From: Campylobacter concisus
Lineage (GTDB): Bacteria > Campylobacterota > Campylobacteria > Campylobacterales > Campylobacteraceae
Reading direction: 5' to 3'
Assembly: GCF_003048405.1 (NCBI RefSeq)
Contig: NZ_PIQS01000003.1
Coordinates: forward strand, 62,001 to 126,000
DNA: 64,000 nucleotides
The notes beneath the pieces were generated by a model that was not told the origin of the DNA, searched no databases, and worked only from the letters and a program-made list of their open reading frames with translations. Positions 8,682 to 16,393 of this stretch are shown here, piece after piece. Every line of letters starts with the position of its first letter. Positions within the stretch are counted from its first letter, which is position 1. The position numbers were made by a program, and so were the translations under genes.

Positions 8682-9070
8682 TTTAATATAACTTTGTCGC
8701 CTTTAGTGCCTAAAACTTGCACTTTTTCGCCATTTTTTAGCGCTCCGTCATACTTCCAAAGAGTGCCTTTAAAATAGACCATATTTTCTCTGATCTCACC
8801 AACTCCAGGCTCATCTAAAAACTCTTCGTTAAAGCTCTCTTTTCTGGACATAAATTTACTCTTTAACGGTGCTTTTAAAAGCACAAGGAGTACGATCGCA
8901 ATCGCTGCTGTAATTAAAATTTGATAGCTCCAAGCAAAACTAAAACCAAAATTTATAGCTCCAACTACTATAAAAGCTATGCCAAAAAATAGCAAATAAA
9001 ACGAAAAAAAGATAAACTCGGTGATGCACAAAACCACACCGATTGCTATCATTATAAAAGGGCTGATCAC
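8678..9070 (-). CDS. NfeD-like membrane protein
   Basis: 130 residues. Three hydrophobic segments fill about residues 1-70 (FIMIAIGVVLCITEFIFFSF first), then a soluble C-terminal part with the small beta-barrel pattern GEIRENMVYFKGTLWKYDG and KVQVLGTKGDKVILK, the OB-fold of NfeD1b/YbbK-partner proteins. It starts with GTG at 9070 overlapping the TGA of the SPFH gene by 4 bp, which is the classic NfeD-stomatin operon. Known role of the pair: membrane microdomain organisation and protease-linked quality control; the precise task in Campylobacter is unknown. Confidence 0.87.
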   Translation of the reverse strand: MISPFIMIAIGVVLCITEFIFFSFYLLFFGIAFIVVGAINFGFSFAWSYQILITAAIAIVLLVLLKAPLKSKFMSRKESFNEEFLDEPGVGEIRENMVYFKGTLWKYDGALKNGEKVQVLGTKGDKVILK

Positions 9071-9981
9071 GCCTTATCCTTAGCTAGGAAATTTTTCAAA
9101 ACGCTAAGGGAGCCAATAAGCTCGGCCGCCTCATAAGGGACTAAAATTTTATCTTTTGAGCTGTTTTTAGCTAGCTCGCTAAATGCCCCGACTCTATCGC
9201 GAGCGAGCAGAAATTCAGCCGCATTTGCGTTTTTGCTCATGCTATCATTTATCATATCCATAGCCTCTTTTTGAGCCGTTGCGATGGCGATTTGCTCGTA
9301 TTTTTTCGCATCAGCCATACGCTCGATCGCTTCTGCTTGAAGTACTTTTTCTTGTTTTAGCGCCTCTGCGTTGCGTATTAGTGCCTCTTTTTCAGCCAAG
9401 GCTTTTAGCTCGATCGCACGTTTTTCACGCTCAGCTTTCATCTGCATATTCATCGCCTCTTCGATGCCAAGTGGGACAGAAATTTCAGAAATTTCTACGC
9501 GCATGATCTTTACGCCCCAGTTGCCAGCAGCGTCGCCAAGAGCCACTTGAAGTGCGGCATTTAGGCGGTCACGTGAGCTTAGTGTATCATCAAGATTCAT
9601 CGCACCTATCTCGCCACGAAGCGTAGTCATGGCTAAATTTGCTATGGCACGCTTGTAGTTATCTACATTATAAACCGCCATTTTTGCATCAAAGACCTTT
9701 AAAAAGACGATACCATCGACGCTTATATTAACGTTATCTTTTGTAATGACTTGCTGTTTTGTGATGTCTACAAGCTGCTCTTTTACGGTGATTATCGCTC
9801 TTATTTGATCGACAAATGGGATAATTATGTGAAATCCGCCGTCAAGCACTTTATGGAATTTACCAAGTCGCTCGATGAGTAGATTATCAGCTTGTGAGAC
9901 GATCTTGATGCCAGCCTTTAAAAACAAGAACGCAAAGATAACCAGAACTACGACTAAAACGCCAAATGCTTCGATTTGCAT
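9067..9981 (-). CDS. SPFH/stomatin-family protein (QmcA-like)
   Basis: 304 residues. One N-terminal membrane helix (about 5-27), then the SPFH/Band 7 domain beginning ADNLLIERLGKFHKVLDGG with TVKEQLVDITKQQVITKDN, typical of the QmcA/paraslipin group, and a long helical region rich in Ala, Glu and Lys (about residues 180-260) predicted to form the coiled coil used for ring assembly. AAAGGAG seven bases before the ATG supports the start. It shares an operon with the NfeD-like gene and a divergent promoter region with the NlpE-like lipoprotein. Confidence 0.9.
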   Translation of the reverse strand: MQIEAFGVLVVVLVIFAFLFLKAGIKIVSQADNLLIERLGKFHKVLDGGFHIIIPFVDQIRAIITVKEQLVDITKQQVITKDNVNISVDGIVFLKVFDAKMAVYNVDNYKRAIANLAMTTLRGEIGAMNLDDTLSSRDRLNAALQVALGDAAGNWGVKIMRVEISEISVPLGIEEAMNMQMKAEREKRAIELKALAEKEALIRNAEALKQEKVLQAEAIERMADAKKYEQIAIATAQKEAMDMINDSMSKNANAAEFLLARDRVGAFSELAKNSSKDKILVPYEAAELIGSLSVLKNFLAKDKA

Positions 9982-10018
9982 TTTTACTCCTTTAATTTAT
10001 AATTTGTTATTTTCTCAA

Positions 10019-10030
10019 GTATTATAATAC
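10019..10030. promoter_or_regulatory. Palindromic divergent -10 region (SPFH gene / NlpE-like gene)
   Basis: GTATTATAATAC is a perfect 12-bp palindrome that holds TATAAT on both strands: 10023-10028 for the plus gene starting at 10062 and 10026-10021 for the minus gene starting at 9981. Both distances suit short leaders. The two polymerases could not bind at once, so the genes may be transcribed in competition. Confidence 0.55.
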
Positions 10031-10061
10031 ATTTTAAATTTTATTTTCAAAAAGGATTAGC

Positions 10062-10490
10062 ATGAAAAATTTTATATTTGCACTAAGTGCAGCTCTACTT
10101 TTGGCAGGTTGTGCCTCATCTAGCCAAAACGCAAACGTCCCACAAGGCAAATGTGAAGTAAAAGGTAGCTGCATGGCTCCAGTAAGCAGCATCGAGGGCA
10201 CTTACAAGGCATTTTTACCTTGCGCTAGCTGCATGGGCATAGACTCAACCCTTATACTAAAAAAGGACGGCACATTTGAAAGTGTGATGAACTACAAGTC
10301 AAAAGACAACTACAAAGCCGTTAGTAAAGGCAAATACTCAATCGAAAATGGTGTGATAACAACGATTGATGAGTATAAAGAAAAGAGCTTTTATAAAATA
10401 GAGGGCGAGAACCTAAAAATGCTAGATATGGATCAAAAAGAGGTCACTGGCGAGCTAAAAGATAAATACATCTTTAAACGCGTAAAATAA
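10062..10490 (+). CDS. NlpE-like lipoprotein
   Basis: 142 residues. Signal peptide with lipobox LLAGC puts the lipidated Cys near residue 17. The remainder matches the N-terminal NlpE beta-barrel: SIEGTYKAFLPCASCMGIDSTLILKKDGTF near residues 44-73 (quoted here only in part as a motif: PCASCMGID is the CxxC centre) and alternating strands to the end with YIFKRVK. In E. coli NlpE is an outer-membrane lipoprotein that senses surface contact, copper and misfolded lipoproteins and signals through Cpx. No Cpx partner is visible here. It is followed 48 bp later by a second NlpE-like gene with its own TATAAT. Confidence 0.83.
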   Translation: MKNFIFALSAALLLAGCASSSQNANVPQGKCEVKGSCMAPVSSIEGTYKAFLPCASCMGIDSTLILKKDGTFESVMNYKSKDNYKAVSKGKYSIENGVITTIDEYKEKSFYKIEGENLKMLDMDQKEVTGELKDKYIFKRVK

Positions 10491-10508
10491 ATTTTAAAGG
10501 CAAAATGA

Positions 10509-10514
10509 TATAAT
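10509..10514 (+). promoter_or_regulatory. Candidate -10 box of second NlpE-like gene
   Basis: TATAAT preceded by GA, 24 bp before the start codon at 10539 and 19 bp after the stop of the first NlpE-like gene. It suggests the second gene and the MFS gene can be transcribed independently of the first. Confidence 0.5.
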
Positions 10515-10538
10515 TTTGCAATTTTTAAGGAGTTGCAA

Positions 10539-11741
10539 ATGAAATATCTTTTTGCCATACTTATCTCATTTTTCATCCTTGGCTGCGCAAAAAATGAAAA
10601 TTTAGAGCCAAAGCAAAACACACAAAATACAGTAAAAGAAGACAAACCGCTAGTTCAGGCAAATACACCCAAAAAGCCAGAAAAGCTAATACTTCCAAAC
10701 TCAATTTATAGTAGTTTTCATACTATTTTGCCTTGCCCAAACTGCGAAGGCATAAAAACTATCATTACGTTAAATAAAGACAAAACCTATACAAAAACAA
10801 TGCTTACTATGGATAAAGAAACAAGCTTGGTTGAAAAAAATGGCACATTTGATGTTGATGATAGTGCTATCATTTTAAAAGATGAAAATGGCAATCTTAG
10901 CTACTTCGCACCAAATAAAAACTCACTTCTTCAGCTTGATGATAAGAAAAATAAGCGAGTTGGCGTACTAGCTCAAATTTATAATTTCGAGCCGGTAAAT
11001 AAAGCTTACAAAGATAGTTTTTTTGCTAAATTTTATAAATTTAAAAACAAAGATAACTTTTTAGACATTGTAATCGTACCAAGCAAAAATGGTGCGAAAA
11101 TAAGTTTTTATTCATCATTAAAAAATGGCTCGCCACTTTGCGAGTTTAGCTCTGAGCTACTTTACGACAAAGGAATTTTTTACCTTTTAGATGAAAAAGG
11201 CATTGCTCTAAGCATACACAGGATAAATAATACAATTTTTCTAGTAGCAAACGATAAAATTTGTAAAAATGCTCACATAAGCGGACGATATAAAAAAGAT
11301 AAAGATCAAAAAAATCTCTTTGGCAAAAGCTTTTTTGCAGAGCTGACAAACGAATCAGCAAATAGAGATGTGATAAAAATTTATGGCTCAAAAAACATAA
11401 AACGAGATAACACAAAAAAAGAAAACAGCTACATCGTAACAAACAAAAATGAAAGAATTTTTGAATATACCTTGCTAAATGGCATTATCACAAGCATTGA
11501 GATTTACTCAAACGAGTTTAAAACTCCAGAAAATATCAGCCTTAAATCAAATTTCAAAGATATAAAAAATTCTCTTGTTATTTCTAAATTTCAAAGCGAC
11601 GCAAACAATATCTATGTAAAAATAGATAGCCACGATATGCTAATCACACTAAAAAATCCACTTACCAAAGAGGTAACAAGCCTAAACGATATCCCAGATG
11701 AAACGAAAATAGAGCAAATAACGCTAATGTGGAATCAATAA
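10539..11741 (+). CDS. Large NlpE-like lipoprotein with extra C-terminal region
   Basis: 400 residues from the ATG at 10539; AAGGAG is six bases upstream, and the TTG at 10533 is too close to it. Lipobox ILGC gives lipidated Cys16. An NlpE-type N-terminal domain spans about residues 55-155 with the CxxC centre LPCPNCEGIKTIITLNKD, parallel to PCASC in the preceding gene. The remaining 240 residues are Lys/Asn-rich and beta-strand-like; I recognise no family there. The MFS transporter gene starts 1 bp after its stop, so they are co-transcribed. A sensor or assembly role at the envelope is inferred from the domain only. Confidence 0.75.
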   Translation: MKYLFAILISFFILGCAKNENLEPKQNTQNTVKEDKPLVQANTPKKPEKLILPNSIYSSFHTILPCPNCEGIKTIITLNKDKTYTKTMLTMDKETSLVEKNGTFDVDDSAIILKDENGNLSYFAPNKNSLLQLDDKKNKRVGVLAQIYNFEPVNKAYKDSFFAKFYKFKNKDNFLDIVIVPSKNGAKISFYSSLKNGSPLCEFSSELLYDKGIFYLLDEKGIALSIHRINNTIFLVANDKICKNAHISGRYKKDKDQKNLFGKSFFAELTNESANRDVIKIYGSKNIKRDNTKKENSYIVTNKNERIFEYTLLNGIITSIEIYSNEFKTPENISLKSNFKDIKNSLVISKFQSDANNIYVKIDSHDMLITLKNPLTKEVTSLNDIPDETKIEQITLMWNQ

Positions 11742-11742
11742 G

Positions 11743-12939
11743 TTGAAAGAATATCTTAAACTTTTAAAAGAAGAGAGAAATTTTCGCCTTTTAAGCATCA
11801 TTCAGCTTATATGCTATTTTGGCGTATGGTTTTCACACACAGGTATTTTTACCCTTCTTATCAAGCTTGACGCTCCTGTTTGGGCTATCACGCTAAGTGC
11901 GGCGATGGCATTTATCCCAGGTGTTGTCATAGCTCCATTTAGTGGAATTTTAGTTGATAAATTTAGCCCAAAGCCAATACTTGTCATCATGATGGCAGTT
12001 GAGACGATAAGCGTTTTCATGCTTCTTTTTATAGACTCACTTGATTTTTTATGGCTACTTTTACTTATTATTTTTGTTAGAAATGGCACCGGTGGAATGT
12101 ATTTTCAAGTAGAGATGAGCGTACTGCCAAAAATTTTAAGCAAAGAAAATCTCAAACTCGCAAACGAGATCCACTCTATCATCTGGGCAGTCTCATACAC
12201 CGCTGGTATGGGGCTAGCTGGAGTTTATATACACTTTTTTGGGATAAAAAGCGCCTTTTTGCTTGATGGCATACTATACATTCTTAGCTTTGGATTTTTA
12301 TATTTTTTAAATTTACAAGGTCTAAAGCCAGAATTTATAGAAAAACCACTAAAAATGCTAAAAAATGGCCTTATGTATTTAAAAGAAAACAGACTTATCG
12401 TGCACCTTATATTTTTGCACGCCTTTGTTGGCATTACCGCTTATGACGCATTGATCGCACTTTTGGCTGATTACAAATATGCAAATTTACTCTCGACATC
12501 ATTAATTATAGGACTATTAAATACTTCAAGATCCATTTCACTTATGTTTGCTCCAGCCATACTTAGTAAATTTATAAATAAAAATACGCTTATTTTCGTA
12601 TATATCGGTCAAGGCCTTGGTATCATTATTTGGGCTTTATCGCTTTGGAATTTTTATCTATCGCTTATTGGTATTATCTTTGCTGGATTTTGTACATCAA
12701 GCCTTTGGAGCTACACCTATACAATGCTTCAGCAAAACTGCAAAAAAGAATTTTATGGCCGAGTGATTGCATATAACGATATGATTTTTCTTGGCTTTAG
12801 CGCTCTCATTTCATTTATCATTGGTCTGCTTTATGATATTGGACTTAGCGTTGAGATGATTGCAAGTTTTATGGGAAGTCTCTTTTTTGTAGGGGCTTTT
12901 TACTATCACATCGTATTAAAAAGCTACAAAATAAGGTGA
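11743..12939 (+). CDS. MFS transporter (MFS_3/EntS-like efflux type)
   Basis: 398 residues with about 12 hydrophobic helices. It begins with a short basic cytoplasmic stretch and RNFRLLSIIQLICYFGVWF, has GVVIAPFSGILVDKFSPKP as the loop 2-3 motif A region (residues 60-80), and an amphipathic middle loop near 205-215. The style is that of macrolide/siderophore exporters of the MFS_3 group. The start is a TTG one base after the NlpE-like stop codon, probably translationally coupled. The substrate cannot be told; the neighbours suggest envelope stress or metal-chelate export. Confidence 0.78.
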   Translation: MKEYLKLLKEERNFRLLSIIQLICYFGVWFSHTGIFTLLIKLDAPVWAITLSAAMAFIPGVVIAPFSGILVDKFSPKPILVIMMAVETISVFMLLFIDSLDFLWLLLLIIFVRNGTGGMYFQVEMSVLPKILSKENLKLANEIHSIIWAVSYTAGMGLAGVYIHFFGIKSAFLLDGILYILSFGFLYFLNLQGLKPEFIEKPLKMLKNGLMYLKENRLIVHLIFLHAFVGITAYDALIALLADYKYANLLSTSLIIGLLNTSRSISLMFAPAILSKFINKNTLIFVYIGQGLGIIIWALSLWNFYLSLIGIIFAGFCTSSLWSYTYTMLQQNCKKEFYGRVIAYNDMIFLGFSALISFIIGLLYDIGLSVEMIASFMGSLFFVGAFYYHIVLKSYKIR

Positions 12940-12952
12940 TTAATTTTAAATT

Positions 12953-12999
12953 AAGTCGCCTAAGCTCAAAAGGCGACTTGGCAAATTTTTATTTTTTTA
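12953..12999 (+). terminator. Intrinsic terminator after MFS gene
   Basis: Stem AAGTCGCCT (12953-12961) and AGGCGACTT (12971-12979), nine-base loop, followed by GGCAAATTTTTATTTTTTT. The T-tract overlaps the end of the convergent cheR gene. Confidence 0.82.
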
Positions 13000-13813
13000 G
13001 ATAGTAAGTAGTTCCATTTGAAAAGCGTTTTTCATAAGCTGGAGTGTAAGGAACAAGATCAGCGTGCCCAGCGTAAAGCCTACCATCTGGCTTAAGCAAT
13101 TTATGAAGCCTCTCAACGCATTTTAATCTAAAATCATCATCAAAATAGATCATCATATTTCTTGAAAGCACAATATCAAATTTTCCTAGATTAAAAATAG
13201 CATCATCAAAAACATTTAAAATTTTAAACTCACACCTTGGTAAAATTTCTTTTTTTATCTTAAATTTATCATCGACTTTTGTAAAAAATCTCTCTTTTTG
13301 AAAATCGCTTAATCTATGCAAGCTCCTCTCACTAAAAATACCATTTTGACAGCTTGCTATGGCTTCTGAGTTTATGTCTATACCTACGATTGAAATTTCA
13401 TGCTGTTTAAATCCCATCTCATAAGCAAGCATTGCAAGCGAATATGACTCATCTCCAGTAGAGCAAGGAGCACACAAAATTCTAGCTCCTCCAAGCTCCT
13501 TTGCGTAATATATCACATCTTTAAGTTGAGGCAACTCTCTATAAAAATAAGTCTCATTTACAGTTACTAGATTTAAAATGTCTTGTCGCAAGCTTGAGTT
13601 ATATCTTATCATCGAAACAAGATCTTTAAAACTTTTTATCTGGCGATCTCTAATAAAAATGGTAATTCGCTGCAACGTAATATCTCTTTTTGGCTCCAGA
13701 TCAACTCCGCAAAGAGTTTTGATAACATTCATAAATTCATTAAAACTATCCATATCTTGTGGAGTATTTGTTTGCATTGTTTTTGTATCTTTTGCGTCAT
13801 TAGTTAGTAGCAT
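12989..13813 (-). CDS. cheR: Chemotaxis protein methyltransferase CheR
   Basis: 274 residues; GGAGGA lies eight bases before the ATG at 13813. An all-helical CheR_N segment (about 25-80) precedes the S-adenosylmethionine domain with ILCAPCSTGDESYSLAMLAY near residue 110, ISIVGIDINSEA and FDIVLSRNMMIYFDD near 215. It methylates glutamates on methyl-accepting chemoreceptors at the cell pole, setting adaptation. The gene overlaps cheB by 14 bp, so methylation and demethylation enzymes are made together. The N-terminus has an extra 20-residue Thr/Asp-rich stretch. Confidence 0.92.
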   Translation of the reverse strand: MLLTNDAKDTKTMQTNTPQDMDSFNEFMNVIKTLCGVDLEPKRDITLQRITIFIRDRQIKSFKDLVSMIRYNSSLRQDILNLVTVNETYFYRELPQLKDVIYYAKELGGARILCAPCSTGDESYSLAMLAYEMGFKQHEISIVGIDINSEAIASCQNGIFSERSLHRLSDFQKERFFTKVDDKFKIKKEILPRCEFKILNVFDDAIFNLGKFDIVLSRNMMIYFDDDFRLKCVERLHKLLKPDGRLYAGHADLVPYTPAYEKRFSNGTTYYLKK

Positions 13814-14369
13814 TTAAAAAATCCTCCAGCTCTTTTTTTATCATAGTTAGATTTAATGATTTTAAGCTTTGATTTAGCTCTTTTGCACGTTTTGGCATAC
13901 CATAAACTATCGCGCTCTCTTCATTTTCAGCTATACATTTTGCTCCAGCCTTATAAAGCTTATCAAGCCCAGATGCACCATCGTCTCCGATGCCAGTTAG
14001 CAAGATAGCTAAGACATTTGCACTTTTGCAAATTCCAACTCCAGATTTAAACAACACATCAACATTTGGCGTATATATAGTCTTTTCTTCTGTATTTGGC
14101 TTTGCGCTGATTGGTAAATTTGGCGACACCACTACATTTTGTTCACAGACATATACGGTATTTTCTTTTAAAATTTTCCTCTCATTTAAAATTTCAACAT
14201 CCAAGCCACACTCTTTTCCAATTTGCATAGCAAAAGAGTTTATAAACATTTTATTCATGTGCTGGGCTATCACGATGATAGCTCCATTTAGTTTTACGTT
14301 TTTTAGTAACTTTTTTAAATGCCCAGGCCCGCCAGTAGACGCCCCTATTAATATTAATTTTTGTGCCAC
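13800..14369 (-). CDS. cheB: Chemotaxis methylesterase CheB without receiver domain
   Basis: 189 residues starting at a GTG with AAAGG six bases upstream. The whole protein is the methylesterase domain: catalytic Ser in LIGASTGGPGH (residues 6-16), His in IVIAQHMNK and Asp in LTGIGDDGASGL near residue 135. It removes methyl groups from chemoreceptors. The N-terminal receiver domain found in enteric CheB is absent, so it cannot be controlled by CheA phosphorylation; this is also the known state in C. jejuni (Cj0924c, from memory). Overlaps cheR. Confidence 0.92.
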   Translation of the reverse strand: MAQKLILIGASTGGPGHLKKLLKNVKLNGAIIVIAQHMNKMFINSFAMQIGKECGLDVEILNERKILKENTVYVCEQNVVVSPNLPISAKPNTEEKTIYTPNVDVLFKSGVGICKSANVLAILLTGIGDDGASGLDKLYKAGAKCIAENEESAIVYGMPKRAKELNQSLKSLNLTMIKKELEDFLNATN

Positions 14370-14480
14370 AAATAGCCTTTAAAATTTTAATTTAATATTT
14401 AGCTTACACCACTTTTTGTATATCGTCAATATCCCCGCCACTCTTTATATGTCTTGCTAATTTTTAAGCAAATTTATAGA

Positions 14481-14741
14481 TCATTTCTTTGTGATCTTAT
14501 ACAAAAAGCTAAAAATTTCAGCAACAGCTTTATATAAATTTGGTGGAATTTCTTGATTAACTTCAACCTTGCTTAAAATTTCAATAAGATCAGGATCCTC
14601 TTTGATCGGTATATCATGCTCTTTTGCAAGATCAATTATTCTATTTGCTATCTCGCCAGCGCCACTAGCCAGCACTCTTGGAGCATTATCTTTAGATCTG
14701 TTGTAGCCAAGAGCTACTGCTTTTTTCTTATTTACTTGCAT
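14481..14741 (-). CDS. FlhB C-terminal-like protein (FlhX)
   Basis: 86 residues. The sequence KKAVALGYNRSKDNAPRVLASGAGEIANRI and HDIPIKEDPDLIEILSKVEVNQEIP (partial motifs: KAVALGYN, IPIKEDPDL) matches the cytoplasmic FlhB_C domain of the flagellar export gate. The NPTH autocleavage site of full FlhB is missing, as in the free-standing FlhX/FhlB proteins of Helicobacter (HP1575) and Campylobacter. It may substitute for or modulate the cleaved FlhB C-domain in export-specificity switching. Its start overlaps the last base of the FliK-like gene, so both are made together. Confidence 0.85.
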   Translation of the reverse strand: MQVNKKKAVALGYNRSKDNAPRVLASGAGEIANRIIDLAKEHDIPIKEDPDLIEILSKVEVNQEIPPNLYKAVAEIFSFLYKITKK

Positions 14742-16390
14742 TAAATTTTCTTATCAAAGCCCACATCAAGGCCACCAAATTTTTTAAATCTATCATTTAG
14801 CTTCACTTTTGACAAAGTTTTGATATTAAAGTTTGAAACTATAAGTCCAAGCTTTGATATTGCTTGTTTTAATTCGCTAGAGTTTGAGAGGATTAGCTCC
14901 TTAAACTCATTTGTTTGCGTAGCTACCGAAAGATCAATGTACCTTTTATCAATAAGTCCAACCATCACATTTATCTGTCCAAATTTCTTAAAATTTAGAT
15001 CAATCTGAGCGTAAAATTTATCCTTTTTGCCTTGCTTAAATGCGATATTTCCACCCTCAACGCCGTCCCAAATATAAGGCATATAGGTTTGGATCCCGCC
15101 TTGAAGGCTTGATATCATTTGATGCATCTCGATCTGCGAAATCATCTTATTTGCAGCATTTACGCTTTGCGGGTTTTGACTCTTTTCACTAATATTTAAA
15201 AGCGTGCTTTTTATATCTTGGCTTAGCACCTTTGAAATTTCGCTGCTATTTTTAGTCGTAATGTTATTTATATCGTTTGTAGCAAGATTTAGCTGCTTTA
15301 AAAGCGCCTTGCTCTCACTTAGTTCATTTTTAGCCAAACTTGCCTTAGCATCAGCAAGACTTAGGCTATGAGCAAGACGTCTCGCCGCGCTTTGGAGCTT
15401 ATCTTGCAAGCTACCATCCTTTGAGACATCGCTCATCTCATTAAACGCTTTTACAAGCCCTGCTTCATCGCCTATGTTATTTAGCGTTTTTAGATCGTTT
15501 TTTATGCTATCAAGGATAGTTTTTAGCTCTTTGTGATTTTGGCTAAAACCAAAATTTTGATTTAGCTTTTCATTTGCTAGGCTTGCGACTTTCTCGCTTA
15601 AATTTGAGATGAAATTTTGCATTTTGCCTATTTGATTTTTTACTAGCTCGCCATTTTGATCTTTTGAAAAATTTTTATCTAAAAATTTAACCACACTATC
15701 AAGCTTATCAACATCTTTTAAAAGCGTTTTTATGCTTGAGTTATCAAGGATGTTTTTTGCGTCATTGCTCGCTTTTTCAAGTATAGAAGCAAGTTTTGAA
15801 AAAGAGTTTTGATTGTCTAATTTTTCATCATTTAGGGTTAAAATTTGATTTAGTAAATTCCCGCTTGAGAGATTTTTTATATCGCTTAGTAGCTTCTGAA
15901 CCGAGCTTGGAAGCTTTTCTGGACTAAGTGCATCTTTTAAATTTGCTTCAAGCATTACGCCTGAGTTTTTGATCTGATCATTTAGTGAGCCAGCTTTTAG
16001 ATCGGCTATTGGTTTTAGAAATTCTTTTAGCTTTAGAGCAAGGCTCTTTATCTCACTATTTTCATTTTGCGTTGCTTCTGCTTCTAAGCTTTTTGCAAGG
16101 TCTGATAGCTCACCTGCTAAATTTGGAGCGATTTTTGTATCTTTTGCCTGAGATAAAATTTGCTCAGCCTTGCTAAGACTTGAAGCGCTTTTTAGATCAT
16201 CAAGCACTCTTGCAACGAGTTTTCCAACATTATCAAGTGTCTCTGAAATGCTCTGCTCACTAGACGTTTGTACGCTTGGCTGATTTTTAAAAAGCGAGCC
16301 TTCATTTTTACGAACTGGTACATTTTGAGTAGCATTTTGCCCGGTTTGAACCGAAGTATTTGATATATTCAAGGAATTTCCTACGTCCAT
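14741..16390 (-). CDS. FliK-like flagellar hook-length control domain protein
   Basis: 549 residues. The first 420 are Ser/Asn/Lys-rich and helical with many Leu heptads (for example near 150-320), low in Cys and Trp. The last 110 residues, including GKKDKFYAQIDLNFKKFGQ, INVMVGLIDKRYIDLSVATQ and LSKLGLIVSNFNIKTLSK-like strands, resemble the Flg_hook C-terminal domain that FliK uses to contact FlhB. That fits the next gene being an FlhB C-domain paralogue. Whether it is the true ruler protein or a second FliK-like factor is not decided; the C. jejuni counterpart in this order is Cj0849c. Three bases separate it from the MFS gene. Confidence 0.68.
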   Translation of the reverse strand: MDVGNSLNISNTSVQTGQNATQNVPVRKNEGSLFKNQPSVQTSSEQSISETLDNVGKLVARVLDDLKSASSLSKAEQILSQAKDTKIAPNLAGELSDLAKSLEAEATQNENSEIKSLALKLKEFLKPIADLKAGSLNDQIKNSGVMLEANLKDALSPEKLPSSVQKLLSDIKNLSSGNLLNQILTLNDEKLDNQNSFSKLASILEKASNDAKNILDNSSIKTLLKDVDKLDSVVKFLDKNFSKDQNGELVKNQIGKMQNFISNLSEKVASLANEKLNQNFGFSQNHKELKTILDSIKNDLKTLNNIGDEAGLVKAFNEMSDVSKDGSLQDKLQSAARRLAHSLSLADAKASLAKNELSESKALLKQLNLATNDINNITTKNSSEISKVLSQDIKSTLLNISEKSQNPQSVNAANKMISQIEMHQMISSLQGGIQTYMPYIWDGVEGGNIAFKQGKKDKFYAQIDLNFKKFGQINVMVGLIDKRYIDLSVATQTNEFKELILSNSSELKQAISKLGLIVSNFNIKTLSKVKLNDRFKKFGGLDVGFDKKI

Positions 16391-16393
16391 TTT

